A DNA stretch of 52,492 bases from Hyphomicrobium sp. (GTDB lineage Bacteria > Pseudomonadota > Alphaproteobacteria > Rhizobiales > Hyphomicrobiaceae), in assembly GCF_003987855.1 (NCBI RefSeq), contig NZ_RXIZ01000021.1, forward strand, positions 1-52,492, given 5' to 3'. Position numbers and translations under genes: made by a program. Position 1 is the first letter of the stretch. Each line of letters starts with the position of its first letter. This document shows, piece after piece, positions 42,006-51,619 of this stretch. A model generated the notes under the pieces. The model was not told the DNA's origin and searched no databases. It saw nothing but the letters and a program-made list of their open reading frames with translations.

Positions 42006-42971
42006 TCAGTGTCCCCCGCCGGAGAGCGGGATCGTGAAATTCAGGTAGCCAGCATCACCTTCGAGACGGTTTTCAACGGCGAATTCGTGAAAGTATTTCA
42101 CATTGCCGCTGACCGGGGTCTTGCCCAATGCGAACGAGAAATCCAGCGCGGGACCGAGCGCAACGACTCTGCCTTTAAAATCACCGAGGAACTTCGTTCC
42201 GGGGCCACTGTCCCCCGTCACTTGCTGGTAGTAGTAGCCTTGGAGACCGAAGGAGAGCGTCTTCGAGAAGTGCTGCATTGCAGCGCCCTCAAGATGGAAC
42301 TCCGTGCCGGTTGTGTAGTCGGTAGCTTCGTTCGTACCGTTGAACGTGAACCCAGCAGCGCTAGACAATTCGATACCGGTCTTCATATCGAGGTAGGTGA
42401 CGGCACCGGTCAGATCTCCTGCCCAACGATTGAAGCCGATGTTGGTGACATCTCCCTTCTTCCAGTATCCAACCGGGACATTGAGGAGCGTACCGACACT
42501 CCAGTGCCAGCTGCCCTCGTGCCATCCTAACGACGCCCCTAGGACAGGATCGCCGATATGAGCGCCATCATCCTCGAATTTTGGCTGTAAAACGTGGCCC
42601 AACACATCCACGGCCGCGCCAGCCGAGACATCTTTCCAGCCGATCGGGACCGAAACGCTGAAGGCGATGTTGCCACTCAGTACCTTGTCGGGCGCGGTCC
42701 AGAGCCCGGTAAACAATTTGATGTATGCGTTCGCGTCAACGCCACCGGTGACATCAACGCCACCGATATTGAAATTGATTGGGGCGCTGCCGCTGTAAAA
42801 GTAGTTGTAGTCCGCAACGTAGGTTCCGGGCGGCGGAACAAAGCCTGCAAGGCTTGTCTTTGAGCCCAGAAGATAGAAACCCAATCCTCCCTCTGCTGCT
42901 TGCGTCTCTTGTGAGCCCGCAACGAACTGTAAAGTGAGGCCCGCCAACAAAAATGCCGTTGTTTGTTTCAT
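42006..42971 (-). CDS. Outer-membrane SphA/MetA-pathway-type protein
   Basis: A 321-residue protein with a signal peptide (cleavage after ETQAA) and alternating aromatic and glycine-rich beta strands, such as TYVADYNYFYSGSAP, GDPVLGASLGWHEGSWHWSVG and GLQGYYYQQVTG, typical of the phenol-degradation MetA/SphA family of outer-membrane beta barrels. It ends in a short Gly/His tail and not a classical C-terminal Phe. It likely lets hydrophobic or sulfated substrates pass. Convergent with the MBL hydrolase and close to the sulfatases. Confidence 0.8.
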   Translation of the reverse strand: MKQTTAFLLAGLTLQFVAGSQETQAAEGGLGFYLLGSKTSLAGFVPPPGTYVADYNYFYSGSAPINFNIGGVDVTGGVDANAYIKLFTGLWTAPDKVLSGNIAFSVSVPIGWKDVSAGAAVDVLGHVLQPKFEDDGAHIGDPVLGASLGWHEGSWHWSVGTLLNVPVGYWKKGDVTNIGFNRWAGDLTGAVTYLDMKTGIELSSAAGFTFNGTNEATDYTTGTEFHLEGAAMQHFSKTLSFGLQGYYYQQVTGDSGPGTKFLGDFKGRVVALGPALDFSFALGKTPVSGNVKYFHEFAVENRLEGDAGYLNFTIPLSGGGH

Positions 42972-43858
42972 AGCTATTCAGCTCGCTGACGGGACCCACA
43001 TCTGTTGATTTTGAACTCCGAAAGCTGCGCTCACGATTTGGGAACCAAACGACTCCAACTCTTAGGCTAACGGATGTTGACGTGAAATAACGTGTTCCCC
43101 GAGATACATCGGGGCATGTGAACGTGATTCTCTGATCTATCTCAGTAGGCAGATGACACGTCAGAGCCGTTCAATCGTCGGGTGCCACTGACAGGCTCCG
43201 GTCTTTCAGCGGGCGATGAAAAGGCCGTTTAGGAGGGAGCGATCAAACGCGATCAGTGTCCGACAGCGCTAAGAATTCCAGTCTGCGGCGGAGGTATCAT
43301 TCGAGCGAAGAAATCCGATGGAACACGTCACTTGATGGCCCTCAGTCGACAAACCATCATTGTCCGCTTTCGTGAGAGCAGCTGACGCACATCGCACCGG
43401 AATGATCCGCAATGAGATCGAGCGGTGGACGAATGCTTTCTCTCCAAAGCTACTCTTGCGAAATGTCCGTTTGATCCCACTTGCCGACATTTGAGCCTAA
43501 CACGGAGCGGAACTCTGCGCGTGTTAGCCGATTCCTACTTTCGGTTCAGAAACGGACGTTGAGGCGGTCTGAGCCCAGTCTTTTTGTAACCCATTCCAGA
43601 CCTTGCGGCGGATATTGACTGGGTTACGCGCTCATGGTTCCAAACGATCTTGGCCAATCGGCGAGATGGGCCCAGCGTTGAAATCGCATTGCGAAGCGAC
43701 TTTCCGGCAATGACCTGGCAATTGCTGAATTCTATCCAGGCAAGCAATCGCCGCTTGTTCTAGATCAACACTCGTGATTTATCAGTATGCTGACGTACTT
43801 GGCAGACGCGCGCCACGAAATCGTCCTTCGTGTTGCGTCCATACCGGGAGCGGAGCGT
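42972..43858. other. Long intergenic region with degenerate repeats
   Basis: No gene was supported. The minus-strand frame at 43269-43490 (MSASGIKRTF...) has the look of a ghost frame seen in repeated intergenic DNA of related bacteria. Scattered TGTCCG(C/T)TT motifs (for example near 43360 and 43460) support a decayed repeat family, but no intact unit could be delimited. Confidence 0.35.
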
Positions 43859-44181
43859 ATGCTAAAAAAATAACAATAATATGTGGGCTATCTGCTGGAT
43901 TGCTGTCACCTTTGTCGGCGTACGCGGCTCATGTGCATGGCCGAACCAATGCACACGTTGGCAGAAATGCGCGTGTTAACAGAAATGTCCATGTCGACAG
44001 AAACGTGCGTGTCAATAAGAACGTGCATGTCGGGACGAATAGTCTTGTAGTCGGCCATCGTTACCATGGCGGCGTCTGGTACGGCACAGGGCGGCGATAC
44101 TGGCATGGCCGCTGGTACGACTATGGTGTCGGTGCGTGCTGGTTGCTCACGCCCATCGGTTACGTCTGGACCTGCAGTTGA
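43859..44181 (+). CDS. Secreted NVxVxR hexapeptide-repeat protein, copy 2 (frame change at an A7 run)
   Basis: The natural start ATG 43859, with GGAG boxes upstream, reads M-L-K-K and then a stop because the run holds seven A (43864-43870). With one A more it continues KITIICGLSAGLLSPLSAYA, a complete signal peptide, followed by NARVNR-NVHVDR-NVRVNK-NVHVGT repeats and the tail GGVWYGTGRRYWHGRW...GYVWTCS. The mature frame is open from 43774 through a GTG, but that start has no leader. The gene is expressed by slippage, broken, or miscalled by one base. Confidence 0.65.
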
Positions 44182-44249
44182 TTGCTTTGACAGGGCAGCT
44201 CAGGTCGAGATTGCCTGAGCGAAAAGCACCGAGTTCGCGGCGCTTGGCA

Positions 44250-46610
44250 GTGGCCTTTTATGTAAAGAGCATCGTCGTCCTGACCCCAATTTTGCTGTTC
44301 ACATGCTCTGCGAAGGCAGCTTCGAACGACGGATCCGTACTGCCGTTCCCGCCGACACCATCAGCGAGCATTGCGGCCCCGAGGCTCCAAGATTCCAAAC
44401 ATCAGAGGCGGGTAGAGCAGGACCACCTACCTAAAGACGCACCGAATATCCTGATCATACTATTGGACGACGTCGGCTTCGGACTTCCTGATACATATGG
44501 CGGACCAATCCATACGCCGACGCTCTCTCGGATTGCAAACGACGGCATCAGCTACAACGCTTTTCACACGACTTCGATCTGCTCGCCAACGCGCGCCGCT
44601 CTTTTGACAGGGCGTAATCACCAGCGCGTGGGTTCGGGAACCATCGCCGAACGTGCCGTCGATTGGGACGGCTATACGGGCGTTATTCCAAGAACATCGG
44701 CGAGCATCGCCAAAGTCCTTGGTGATTACGGCTACAAAACTGCGGCCCTCGGCAAGTGGCACAACACACCCGCCACCGAAACCACGCCGATGGGACCGTT
44801 CACGCTATGGCCGACCGGTGAAGGCATCGGCTTTGACTACTTCTATGGCTTCTTGGCGGGCGAAACTTCGCAATGGGAGCCGCGTCTCTTCGAGAATTTC
44901 AATCCGATCGAGCCCCCGCAGGTTGAGAAGTATCATCTGAGCGAGGACTTGGCGGATAAAGCGATCACGTGGATGCGCAAGCAACGTGCGTATTCGCCCG
45001 ATAAACCGTTCCTCATGTACTGGGCTCCAGGCGCAGCGCACGGTCCCCACCACATCTTCAAAGAATGGGCTGACAAATACAAAGGTCAATTCGATGACGG
45101 ATGGGATGCGCTCCGCGAGCGTACATTCGAGCGACAAAAGCAACTTGGCTGGATTCCCGCAGATACCAAGTTGACGCCACGTCCCGAGACGATGGCGGCG
45201 TGGAACAGCGTTCCGGAAAATCAGCGCGCGTTCCAACGGCGGTTGATGGAAGTATTCGCAGGCTTTGTGGAGCACATTGATGTTCAGGCCGGCAAAGTCA
45301 TCGACGAATTGGATCGCCTAAATATCCGGGACAACACGATCGTCTTCTATATTTTCGGGGACAATGGTGCGAGTGCCGAGGGACAAAACGGCAGCATCAG
45401 CGAGCTGTTGGCGCAGAACCAGATTCCGAACACCATAGAGCAGCAAATCGATGCAATGAACCAATTGGGTGGTTTAGACGCCCTCGGTGGCCCGAAGATG
45501 GATAACATGTATCACGCCGGCTGGGCGTGGGCGGGCGATACACCATTTAAATACACGAAGTTGATTGCGTCGCACTTCGGCGGCACTCGGAATCCCATGG
45601 CTATTTCATGGCCCGCCCGCATCAAGCCGGATAAGACGCCGCGCTCCCAATTTCACCACGTCAATGACATTGTGCCCACGATTTATGACATCCTGGGTAT
45701 CAAGCCGCCAAGAGTCGTCGATGGTTTCCAGCAAGACCCGATCGATGGCGTCAGCATGGTGTATACATTCGCCGACGCAACGGCGCCGACTCGCAAGGTT
45801 ACACAATATTTTGATAATAACGGCAGTCGCGGCATCTACCACGACGGTTGGTTTGCTTCGACGTTCGGCCCGTTGACGCCGTGGCTCACCATTTCGCCAG
45901 GTCTCGCAGCCTGGGATTCAGCAAAAGACAAGTGGGAGCTCTACAAGCTCAATTCCGATTTTTCGCAGGCAGAAGATCTCGCCGGCAAGGAACCGCAGCG
46001 CTTAAGCGAGATGAAGTCTTTGTTTCTAAAGGAAGCAGAGACTAACAATGCATTCCCCATCGGCGCGGGAATTTGGCTGCGCATTCATCCCGAAGATCGG
46101 GCAAAGACACCCTATAGGAGCTGGGATTTCGATGCGACGACGACGCGGATGCCCGAGTTTGCCGCTCCTGGCGTAGGTCGAGAAAGCAATCGCGTCACGA
46201 TCGACGCTGTATTCGGTGAGAATGCGTCCGGCGTTCTCTATGCTCTCGGCGGCGCGAGCGGCGGCCTCACGCTCTACATGGACGACGGCCACCTCGTCTA
46301 CGAATACAACATGATGATAATCGAGCGGTACACCGCGCGCTCCGCGCAAAAGCTATCCCCCGGCAAACACCGGATCGAAGTCGGCACCAGCATCGCCAAG
46401 CCGGGAGCGCCTGCACTCGTTGTTCTAAATGTTGATGGACATGAGGTCGCGCGCGCCGACGTCAAGCGCACCGTTCCTGCCGCATTCACCGCCAGCGAAA
46501 CGTTCGACGTAGGCGTCGATCTCGGATCGCCTGTTTCTCTCAAATATTTCGATAAACGGCCATTTCCATTCAATGGCACGATCAACCGCGTTCACGTTGA
46601 GCTTCAATAA
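44250..46610 (+). CDS. Type I sulfatase (large arylsulfatase)
   Basis: About 786 residues if begun at GTG 44250, which gives a signal peptide (AFYVKSIVVLTPILLFTCSAKAA) and avoids overlap with the previous gene. The upstream frame to 44136 is unlikely. Sulfatase motifs are LLDDVGFG (metal Asp pair), the formylglycine signature ICSPTRAALLTGRNHQR with C-S-P-T-R, and FGDNGAS. A C-terminal ~180-residue extension with beta-rich carbohydrate-binding character follows. It hydrolyses sulfate esters in the periplasm. The formylglycine-generating enzyme is not in this window. Confidence 0.9.
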   Translation: MAFYVKSIVVLTPILLFTCSAKAASNDGSVLPFPPTPSASIAAPRLQDSKHQRRVEQDHLPKDAPNILIILLDDVGFGLPDTYGGPIHTPTLSRIANDGISYNAFHTTSICSPTRAALLTGRNHQRVGSGTIAERAVDWDGYTGVIPRTSASIAKVLGDYGYKTAALGKWHNTPATETTPMGPFTLWPTGEGIGFDYFYGFLAGETSQWEPRLFENFNPIEPPQVEKYHLSEDLADKAITWMRKQRAYSPDKPFLMYWAPGAAHGPHHIFKEWADKYKGQFDDGWDALRERTFERQKQLGWIPADTKLTPRPETMAAWNSVPENQRAFQRRLMEVFAGFVEHIDVQAGKVIDELDRLNIRDNTIVFYIFGDNGASAEGQNGSISELLAQNQIPNTIEQQIDAMNQLGGLDALGGPKMDNMYHAGWAWAGDTPFKYTKLIASHFGGTRNPMAISWPARIKPDKTPRSQFHHVNDIVPTIYDILGIKPPRVVDGFQQDPIDGVSMVYTFADATAPTRKVTQYFDNNGSRGIYHDGWFASTFGPLTPWLTISPGLAAWDSAKDKWELYKLNSDFSQAEDLAGKEPQRLSEMKSLFLKEAETNNAFPIGAGIWLRIHPEDRAKTPYRSWDFDATTTRMPEFAAPGVGRESNRVTIDAVFGENASGVLYALGGASGGLTLYMDDGHLVYEYNMMIIERYTARSAQKLSPGKHRIEVGTSIAKPGAPALVVLNVDGHEVARADVKRTVPAAFTASETFDVGVDLGSPVSLKYFDKRPFPFNGTINRVHVELQ

Positions 46611-46635
46611 GTAAGGGTCGCATGGAGTAAACAAT

Positions 46636-48237
46636 ATGGATATCAGAGGACTTCTAGGCTTACCCGCGCTTGCCATTGTAGGTCTTTCATTAGCGGCGCC
46701 TGCACACGCTCAATCTCCGAAACCCAACGTCGTTATAATCTGGGGCGATGATATCGGAATTTCAGACATCAGCGCCTACTCGCACGGGTTGATGGGTTTC
46801 AAGACGCCCAACATCGATCGCGTCGCGAAAGAGGGCGTCATCTTCACCGATTACTACGGCGAACAGAGTTGCACCGCCGGCCGCGCTTCTTTCATCACCG
46901 GACAATCTGGCCTGCGAACGGGCATGACCAAGGTGGGCTTGCCGGGCGCCACACTGGGGCTTCAGAAAGAAGATCCGACGATCGCCGAATTGCTCAAGCC
47001 GCTTGGCTACGCGACTGGCCAATTCGGAAAAAATCACCTCGGCGATCGCAACGAATTTCTGCCAACCGTGCATGGCTTCGATGAATTCTACGGCAACCTC
47101 TATCACCTCAACGCTGAGGAAGAACCTGAATTACCCGACTACCCGACGGACCCGCAGTTTCGAGCGAGGTTCGGTCCGCGCGGAGTCATGGACTGCAAAG
47201 CGTCCGATAAGGACGACGAAACAGTCGATCCTCGTTTCGGCAAGGTCGGCAAGCAAGTCTGTGTCGATACCGGCCCCTTGACGCGGGCGCGGATGGTAAC
47301 GATCGATGACGACATCACCAATCGCGCCGTAGACTTCATGCAGCGCCAAAAGAACGCGGGCAAACCGTTCTTCGTTTGGATCAACACCACCCACATGCAC
47401 TTCCGTACTCACACCAAGCCCGAGAGCGTCGGACAGGCTGGGCGTTGGCAAAGTCCCTATCACGATACGATGATCGACCACGATAGGAACGTCGGACAGA
47501 TCCTGAAGGCGTTGGATGATCTAGGCATCGCCGACAATACGTTCGTGATGTACTCGACCGACAATGGCCCGCACATCAACAGTTGGCCCGACGCCGCAAT
47601 GACGCCGTTCCGCAACGAGAAAAATTCGAATTGGGAAGGCGCCTATCGAATCCCGGCGATGTGCCGGTGGCCAGGCAAGATCAAGCCGGGAGAAGTGTCC
47701 AACGACCTCGCCGCGCACCTCGACATGCTACCGACAATCCTAGCTATCGCTGGCGACACGCAGGTCAAGGACAAGCTAATCACTGGATACAAAGTCGGCG
47801 ATATGACGTACAAGGTTCATCTCGACGGCGACAATCTGGTGCCGTACTTATCGGGACAGACCGCGAAGAGTCCGAGAGAGTCGTTCTTGTACGTCAACGA
47901 CGATCAGCAGTTGACGGGCCTTCGATACGATAACTGGAAGTTTGTCTTCATGGAGCAACGCGCACCAGGTACGTTGCGCGTTTGGGCGGAGCCATTTACC
48001 AACCTTCGCGTTCCAAAAATCTTCAATCTTAGAACGGATCCCTACGAACGCGCCGACATTACCTCTAATACCTACTACGATTGGCTGCTGGACCATGCAT
48101 TCGCGTTAGTGCCAGCGCAGGGCTACGTGGGACAATTCCTGTCGACGTTTAAGGACTTTCCCCAACGGCAGAAGTCGGCGAGCTTCAACATGGATGAAGT
48201 CTTTGCAAAGCTGAAGGAAACACCGATCGAAAAGTAA
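46636..48237 (+). CDS. Type I arylsulfatase with C-T-A-G-R signature
   Basis: A 533-residue protein with a signal peptide (MDIRGLLGLPALAIVGLSLA, cleavage after AHA). Motifs are IWGDDIGISD, the formylglycine signature QSCTAGRASFITGQSG (Ala replacing Pro, an allowed variant), GKNHLGDRNEFLPT and YSTDNGPHIN. C-terminal blocks (FDLRTDPYERA-like, here NLRTDPYERADIT) are present. It is 25 bp after sulfatase 1, so probably in the same operon. Confidence 0.9.
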   Translation: MDIRGLLGLPALAIVGLSLAAPAHAQSPKPNVVIIWGDDIGISDISAYSHGLMGFKTPNIDRVAKEGVIFTDYYGEQSCTAGRASFITGQSGLRTGMTKVGLPGATLGLQKEDPTIAELLKPLGYATGQFGKNHLGDRNEFLPTVHGFDEFYGNLYHLNAEEEPELPDYPTDPQFRARFGPRGVMDCKASDKDDETVDPRFGKVGKQVCVDTGPLTRARMVTIDDDITNRAVDFMQRQKNAGKPFFVWINTTHMHFRTHTKPESVGQAGRWQSPYHDTMIDHDRNVGQILKALDDLGIADNTFVMYSTDNGPHINSWPDAAMTPFRNEKNSNWEGAYRIPAMCRWPGKIKPGEVSNDLAAHLDMLPTILAIAGDTQVKDKLITGYKVGDMTYKVHLDGDNLVPYLSGQTAKSPRESFLYVNDDQQLTGLRYDNWKFVFMEQRAPGTLRVWAEPFTNLRVPKIFNLRTDPYERADITSNTYYDWLLDHAFALVPAQGYVGQFLSTFKDFPQRQKSASFNMDEVFAKLKETPIEK

Positions 48238-48252
48238 ACCTTCTATTGGCGA

Positions 48253-48275
48253 GGGCGCTTCGACCGAAAGCGCCC
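48253..48275 (+). terminator. Hairpin between sulfatase genes 2 and 3
   Basis: A perfect 8-bp G+C-rich stem GGGCGCTT (48253-48260) with AAGCGCCC (48268-48275) and a 7-base loop, 16 bp after the stop of sulfatase 2. No T run follows, so it may be an RNA-processing or stability hairpin in a polycistronic message. Confidence 0.45.
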
Positions 48276-48315
48276 AGCCATCTCTAACGCGTGCAGTCGG
48301 TTGGAGATCTCCGCA

Positions 48316-49797
48316 ATGAATTTTAGGCTCATTACATTGGCGGCCGTTTCGGGGCTTCTATTCACTGCGCCGGTCAATGCGCAAGAGAGCCGACCGAACA
48401 TCATCTTCATCATGGCGGACGATCTCGGCAACGCTGACCTTGGCTACCGAGGCGGCGAAGTTAAAACCCCCAATATCGACAAGCTCGCCAATGAAGGAGT
48501 TCGACTGGAGTCGTATTATGGCGAGCCGGTCTGTACCCCGTCACGTGCAGCGCTCATGACTGGCCGCTATCCCATGCGCTATGGCCTGCAAACGTTGGTT
48601 ATCTTTCCCAGTCACACCTACGGATTGCCAATGGACGAGCGCACGTTGCCGCAAGCTTTGAAGGATGCCGGCTACAAGACTCTCATGGTCGGAAAGTGGC
48701 ACCTCGGACATGCCGATAGGAAATACTGGCCGCAGAACCGGGGCTTCGACTATTTCTACGGCAACGTCGTCGGAGAAGTTGAATATTTTACCCGCGAGCG
48801 TGGCGGCCTGATCGACTGGCAACGAAACGGCACGTTCCTGAAAGAGCACGGCTACTACACGGACCTTATTGGAGACGATGCCGTCAAACTTATCGATCAA
48901 CAGGACGGCAAGGCGCCGTTCTTTCTCTATTTCGCCTCTTTGGCGCCTCACGCGCCGTATCAGGCGCCTCAGAGCGTCATCGATCAATACAAGAACGTGC
49001 CTGACAAACTCCGACGAACCTACATGGCTATGATCACCGTTCTTGATACGCAGGTCGGACGAGTTGTGGCCGAACTCGACAGGAAGGGATTGCGCGACAA
49101 CACGATCATCCTTTTCGCCAGCGATAATGGCGGAGCAACGAGTGGTCTCTTCGCGCAAGGAGCTAAAAGCAACGAGGAGAGGAGAACGGAGGAGGGTGGC
49201 ATCGGGCAAGGTGAGAAAGCGCCGGCCTCCAACGCCCCGTTCAGCGGCGGCAAAGGGAGCCTCCGCGAAGGCGGAGTGCGCGTACCCGCATTCGTCAATT
49301 GGCCAGCCAAGCTCAAACCTCGTGTTGTCAGCGAGCCGCTGCACATGGTCGACGTGATGCCGACGCTGCTGGCGCTCGCGGGCGGCAAAGGCAGCGCCGA
49401 TCATCCCTTTGATGGAAAGGACATGTGGCAAACTCTTTCCGACGGAGTGCCGTCCCCGAATGAGGACATTCTGATCAACGTTGAAGCATTCCGAGGGGCC
49501 GTCCGCAAAGGCGACTGGAAACTTCTCAGAATTGCTCTTCTGCCGGGTAAGACTTTGTTGTTTAATATCGCCACAGACCCCGGGGAGACGACTAACGTAG
49601 CAGACCAGAACCCCGAGATCGTCCGTGATCTCGATGCTCGGCTCCTTGCCTATGCCAAGCAGCAGAAGCCCAGCTTGTGGATCAAAGCGCAGCCTGCATT
49701 TGTCGGCGTCCAGGGGAAAACAATCCTAGACCCTGACTTTGATATCGACGATAGCGGGCTACCCAAAGAAAAGATGAGGCTTCCAGACAGTAAGTGA
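48316..49797 (+). CDS. Type I sulfatase with C-T-P-S-R signature
   Basis: The start at ATG 48316 (MNFRLITLAAVSGLLFTAPVNA, a signal peptide) has GGAGA upstream. A longer frame starts at 48301. The 493-residue protein has MADDLGNADLGYRGGE, the formylglycine signature PVCTPSRAALMTGRYP, VGKWHLGHA and FASDNGGATSGLF. The closest type is the compact arylsulfatase/N-acetylgalactosamine-sulfatase branch. It completes a set of three tandem periplasmic sulfatases with different signatures and sizes. Confidence 0.92.
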   Translation: MNFRLITLAAVSGLLFTAPVNAQESRPNIIFIMADDLGNADLGYRGGEVKTPNIDKLANEGVRLESYYGEPVCTPSRAALMTGRYPMRYGLQTLVIFPSHTYGLPMDERTLPQALKDAGYKTLMVGKWHLGHADRKYWPQNRGFDYFYGNVVGEVEYFTRERGGLIDWQRNGTFLKEHGYYTDLIGDDAVKLIDQQDGKAPFFLYFASLAPHAPYQAPQSVIDQYKNVPDKLRRTYMAMITVLDTQVGRVVAELDRKGLRDNTIILFASDNGGATSGLFAQGAKSNEERRTEEGGIGQGEKAPASNAPFSGGKGSLREGGVRVPAFVNWPAKLKPRVVSEPLHMVDVMPTLLALAGGKGSADHPFDGKDMWQTLSDGVPSPNEDILINVEAFRGAVRKGDWKLLRIALLPGKTLLFNIATDPGETTNVADQNPEIVRDLDARLLAYAKQQKPSLWIKAQPAFVGVQGKTILDPDFDIDDSGLPKEKMRLPDSK

Positions 49798-50002
49798 AGG
49801 CCTTTCGTGGACGCTTGGGGTCCAAGGGCAGCATTAGAAAAAGAGCGTGACTTGAAGTTCGGGGTCTGTCCGACGTACGGAAGTGACGGTGACCTGCCCC
49901 AGTCGAGTGGCGACACACGGCAGTAGCCCGCGAGTGAGGCCAAGCAGCTAGCGTTGGCACGCATACTTTCGATGCCGGCGGCTTATAGCCAAGCCACAAG
50001 CT

Positions 50003-51619
50003 TCAATTCCATTGCTTGAGCTTCTTTGCAGCCGTGCCAAACGCGCCTAACTGGTATACGGCCGCGCCAGCTGGCGAGAACGTGAACGGTTGGAACGGTT
50101 CGGCTATCATCTTATCGAGGTAAGTGCGCGGGGCGACGCCCGTGCTGACATGCGGATTGAAGTTCTCTCCAGACAATTTCGGTACGAACGTTGACACATA
50201 ATCGATAATGGCTGCATCGATAGCGGAATCCGCGTGCGACGCGGTAAATGCGCCAATGGGGCCGGTTTGCAGCATAAACGGCTTCGCTGCGTCAATGATC
50301 TCGGCCTGTAGTTTCAATATTACCGGCGTTGGCTTCGCTCTGATGCCGGCGACGCCAGTCGCGCCGGTGGGAGCATAGTAGAATTTGAACGCCTCCAGTT
50401 TCATCGTGTTCACGTTGGAGGTCGAGAGTACCTTTTCCACGGCAGCATATAATTTGTCCAAGTCCGCAGTGCGGACGAAGCACTGAAGCATCGTAATGTG
50501 CGGACGGTGCGCGGCATCCAGAGCGAATCCTTGCGGGTAAATCTGGAGGAGCCGGGTGTTGTTGGCTTCGGCATGTTGAAGCATCGTTGCATCCGGTTCC
50601 AGCAAGATGTCGATGGCCGTGACCGACGAATCGTCAGAAGCAAAGACCGTATTCCAGTCGTTCTTCATGTCGACAATGGTCCAGCCGCGCTGCGGCGCTT
50701 CCTTCAGAGCTTCGACAAGCTTGCCGCTGCTCTTTGGATTGACGTCATAGGCGTATTCCCGCTCGCTGTCAGTGTGGTGGACGATGAGGCCGAAGCTCGG
50801 GCGCGGGTTGTTGATGGTGGTGTATTCCAGCATGGCTTGGTCGCCATCGCTGTTACCAAAACAGGCGATGGGGCGGCGGCCGATAAATTCCCAAATTCCC
50901 ACCGGCTTGCCTGTCTTGTCGTCGACGAACAAGTAGTCCAGCGTTTTTACTAGCACGGGTCCACTGTCGCGCAGTTCGAACACCGTGCGCCCCGTGGAGC
51001 CGACGACCTGATCGGGCGGAATGCCGTAAACGCGCTCCGACCAGACGCGCATGAAATCCGCGCCGCCACCCGAGACGATGAATGTCTTGAAGCCATTCGC
51101 CCGCAGGTAACGCAGGAGTTCCTGCATCGGCTGATAGGTGAGCTGATCGTAGGGCCTGCCGAAGCGCGGGTGTTTAGCAGAGGCAAGCCACGCCTCCACC
51201 CGAGCGCGGAAGTCGTCGGTCGTAATACCGGCATGAGTGAGCGCCACGATACGTAGCAGGCCGTCGTGATGCTCGCCTGCGAGGAGTTTGCCTATGTCGC
51301 CCGCAAGGGCCGCCTGCACCATGGGATCGGCAGCCAGCTTGGGCTCGTTCGGCGAGCGGCGCTTCAGCTCATCAAAGACGTACGCCATTTGAAACGGTAC
51401 AGGATTTTCGGGCCACAACGTACCATCGTTGTCAAAGACGGCGATGCGCTCGGCGGGCGGCACAAAATCAGCCGAACCTTCCTGAGTAACCCTTTCAACG
51501 AATGCTTTGATAGCTGCCTTCGGCGCGGTGTCGTTCCAAGATGGAAGCGGGTCGGCGGCGCAGGCGGCGCTGGTGAGCGCGAGCAGGAAAAGCAGCGACT
51601 CTATGAGCAATCGTTTCAT
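50003..51619 (-). CDS. Exported HAD phosphatase fused to a 2H-phosphoesterase-like domain
   Basis: The start at ATG 51617-51619 follows AAGGAAG. The 538-residue product has a signal peptide (MKRLLIESLLFLLALTSAAC, cleavage after CA-A). The HAD phosphatase domain follows: motif I VFDNDGTLWP (Asp63), motif II FIVSGGG, and motif IV GNSDGDQAML. After residue ~330 a second domain carries two H-x-T/S-x motifs, PHITML and NPHVSTG, with a central strand-helix layout typical of 2H phosphoesterases (RNA ligase/CPDase fold). The fusion suggests sequential action on a phosphodiester or cyclic phosphate, which is inference. Confidence 0.82.
   Translation of the reverse strand: MKRLLIESLLFLLALTSAACAADPLPSWNDTAPKAAIKAFVERVTQEGSADFVPPAERIAVFDNDGTLWPENPVPFQMAYVFDELKRRSPNEPKLAADPMVQAALAGDIGKLLAGEHHDGLLRIVALTHAGITTDDFRARVEAWLASAKHPRFGRPYDQLTYQPMQELLRYLRANGFKTFIVSGGGADFMRVWSERVYGIPPDQVVGSTGRTVFELRDSGPVLVKTLDYLFVDDKTGKPVGIWEFIGRRPIACFGNSDGDQAMLEYTTINNPRPSFGLIVHHTDSEREYAYDVNPKSSGKLVEALKEAPQRGWTIVDMKNDWNTVFASDDSSVTAIDILLEPDATMLQHAEANNTRLLQIYPQGFALDAAHRPHITMLQCFVRTADLDKLYAAVEKVLSTSNVNTMKLEAFKFYYAPTGATGVAGIRAKPTPVILKLQAEIIDAAKPFMLQTGPIGAFTASHADSAIDAAIIDYVSTFVPKLSGENFNPHVSTGVAPRTYLDKMIAEPFQPFTFSPAGAAVYQLGAFGTAAKKLKQWN

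Noticed and set aside
43269-43490. A 73-residue minus-strand frame beginning MSASGIKRTF
   Set aside because: It resembles a ghost frame found in repeated non-coding DNA of related bacteria. No ribosome site or conserved domain could be supported.
48541-49431. A 296-residue minus-strand frame
   Set aside because: Antisense to sulfatase 3. No motif or leader.
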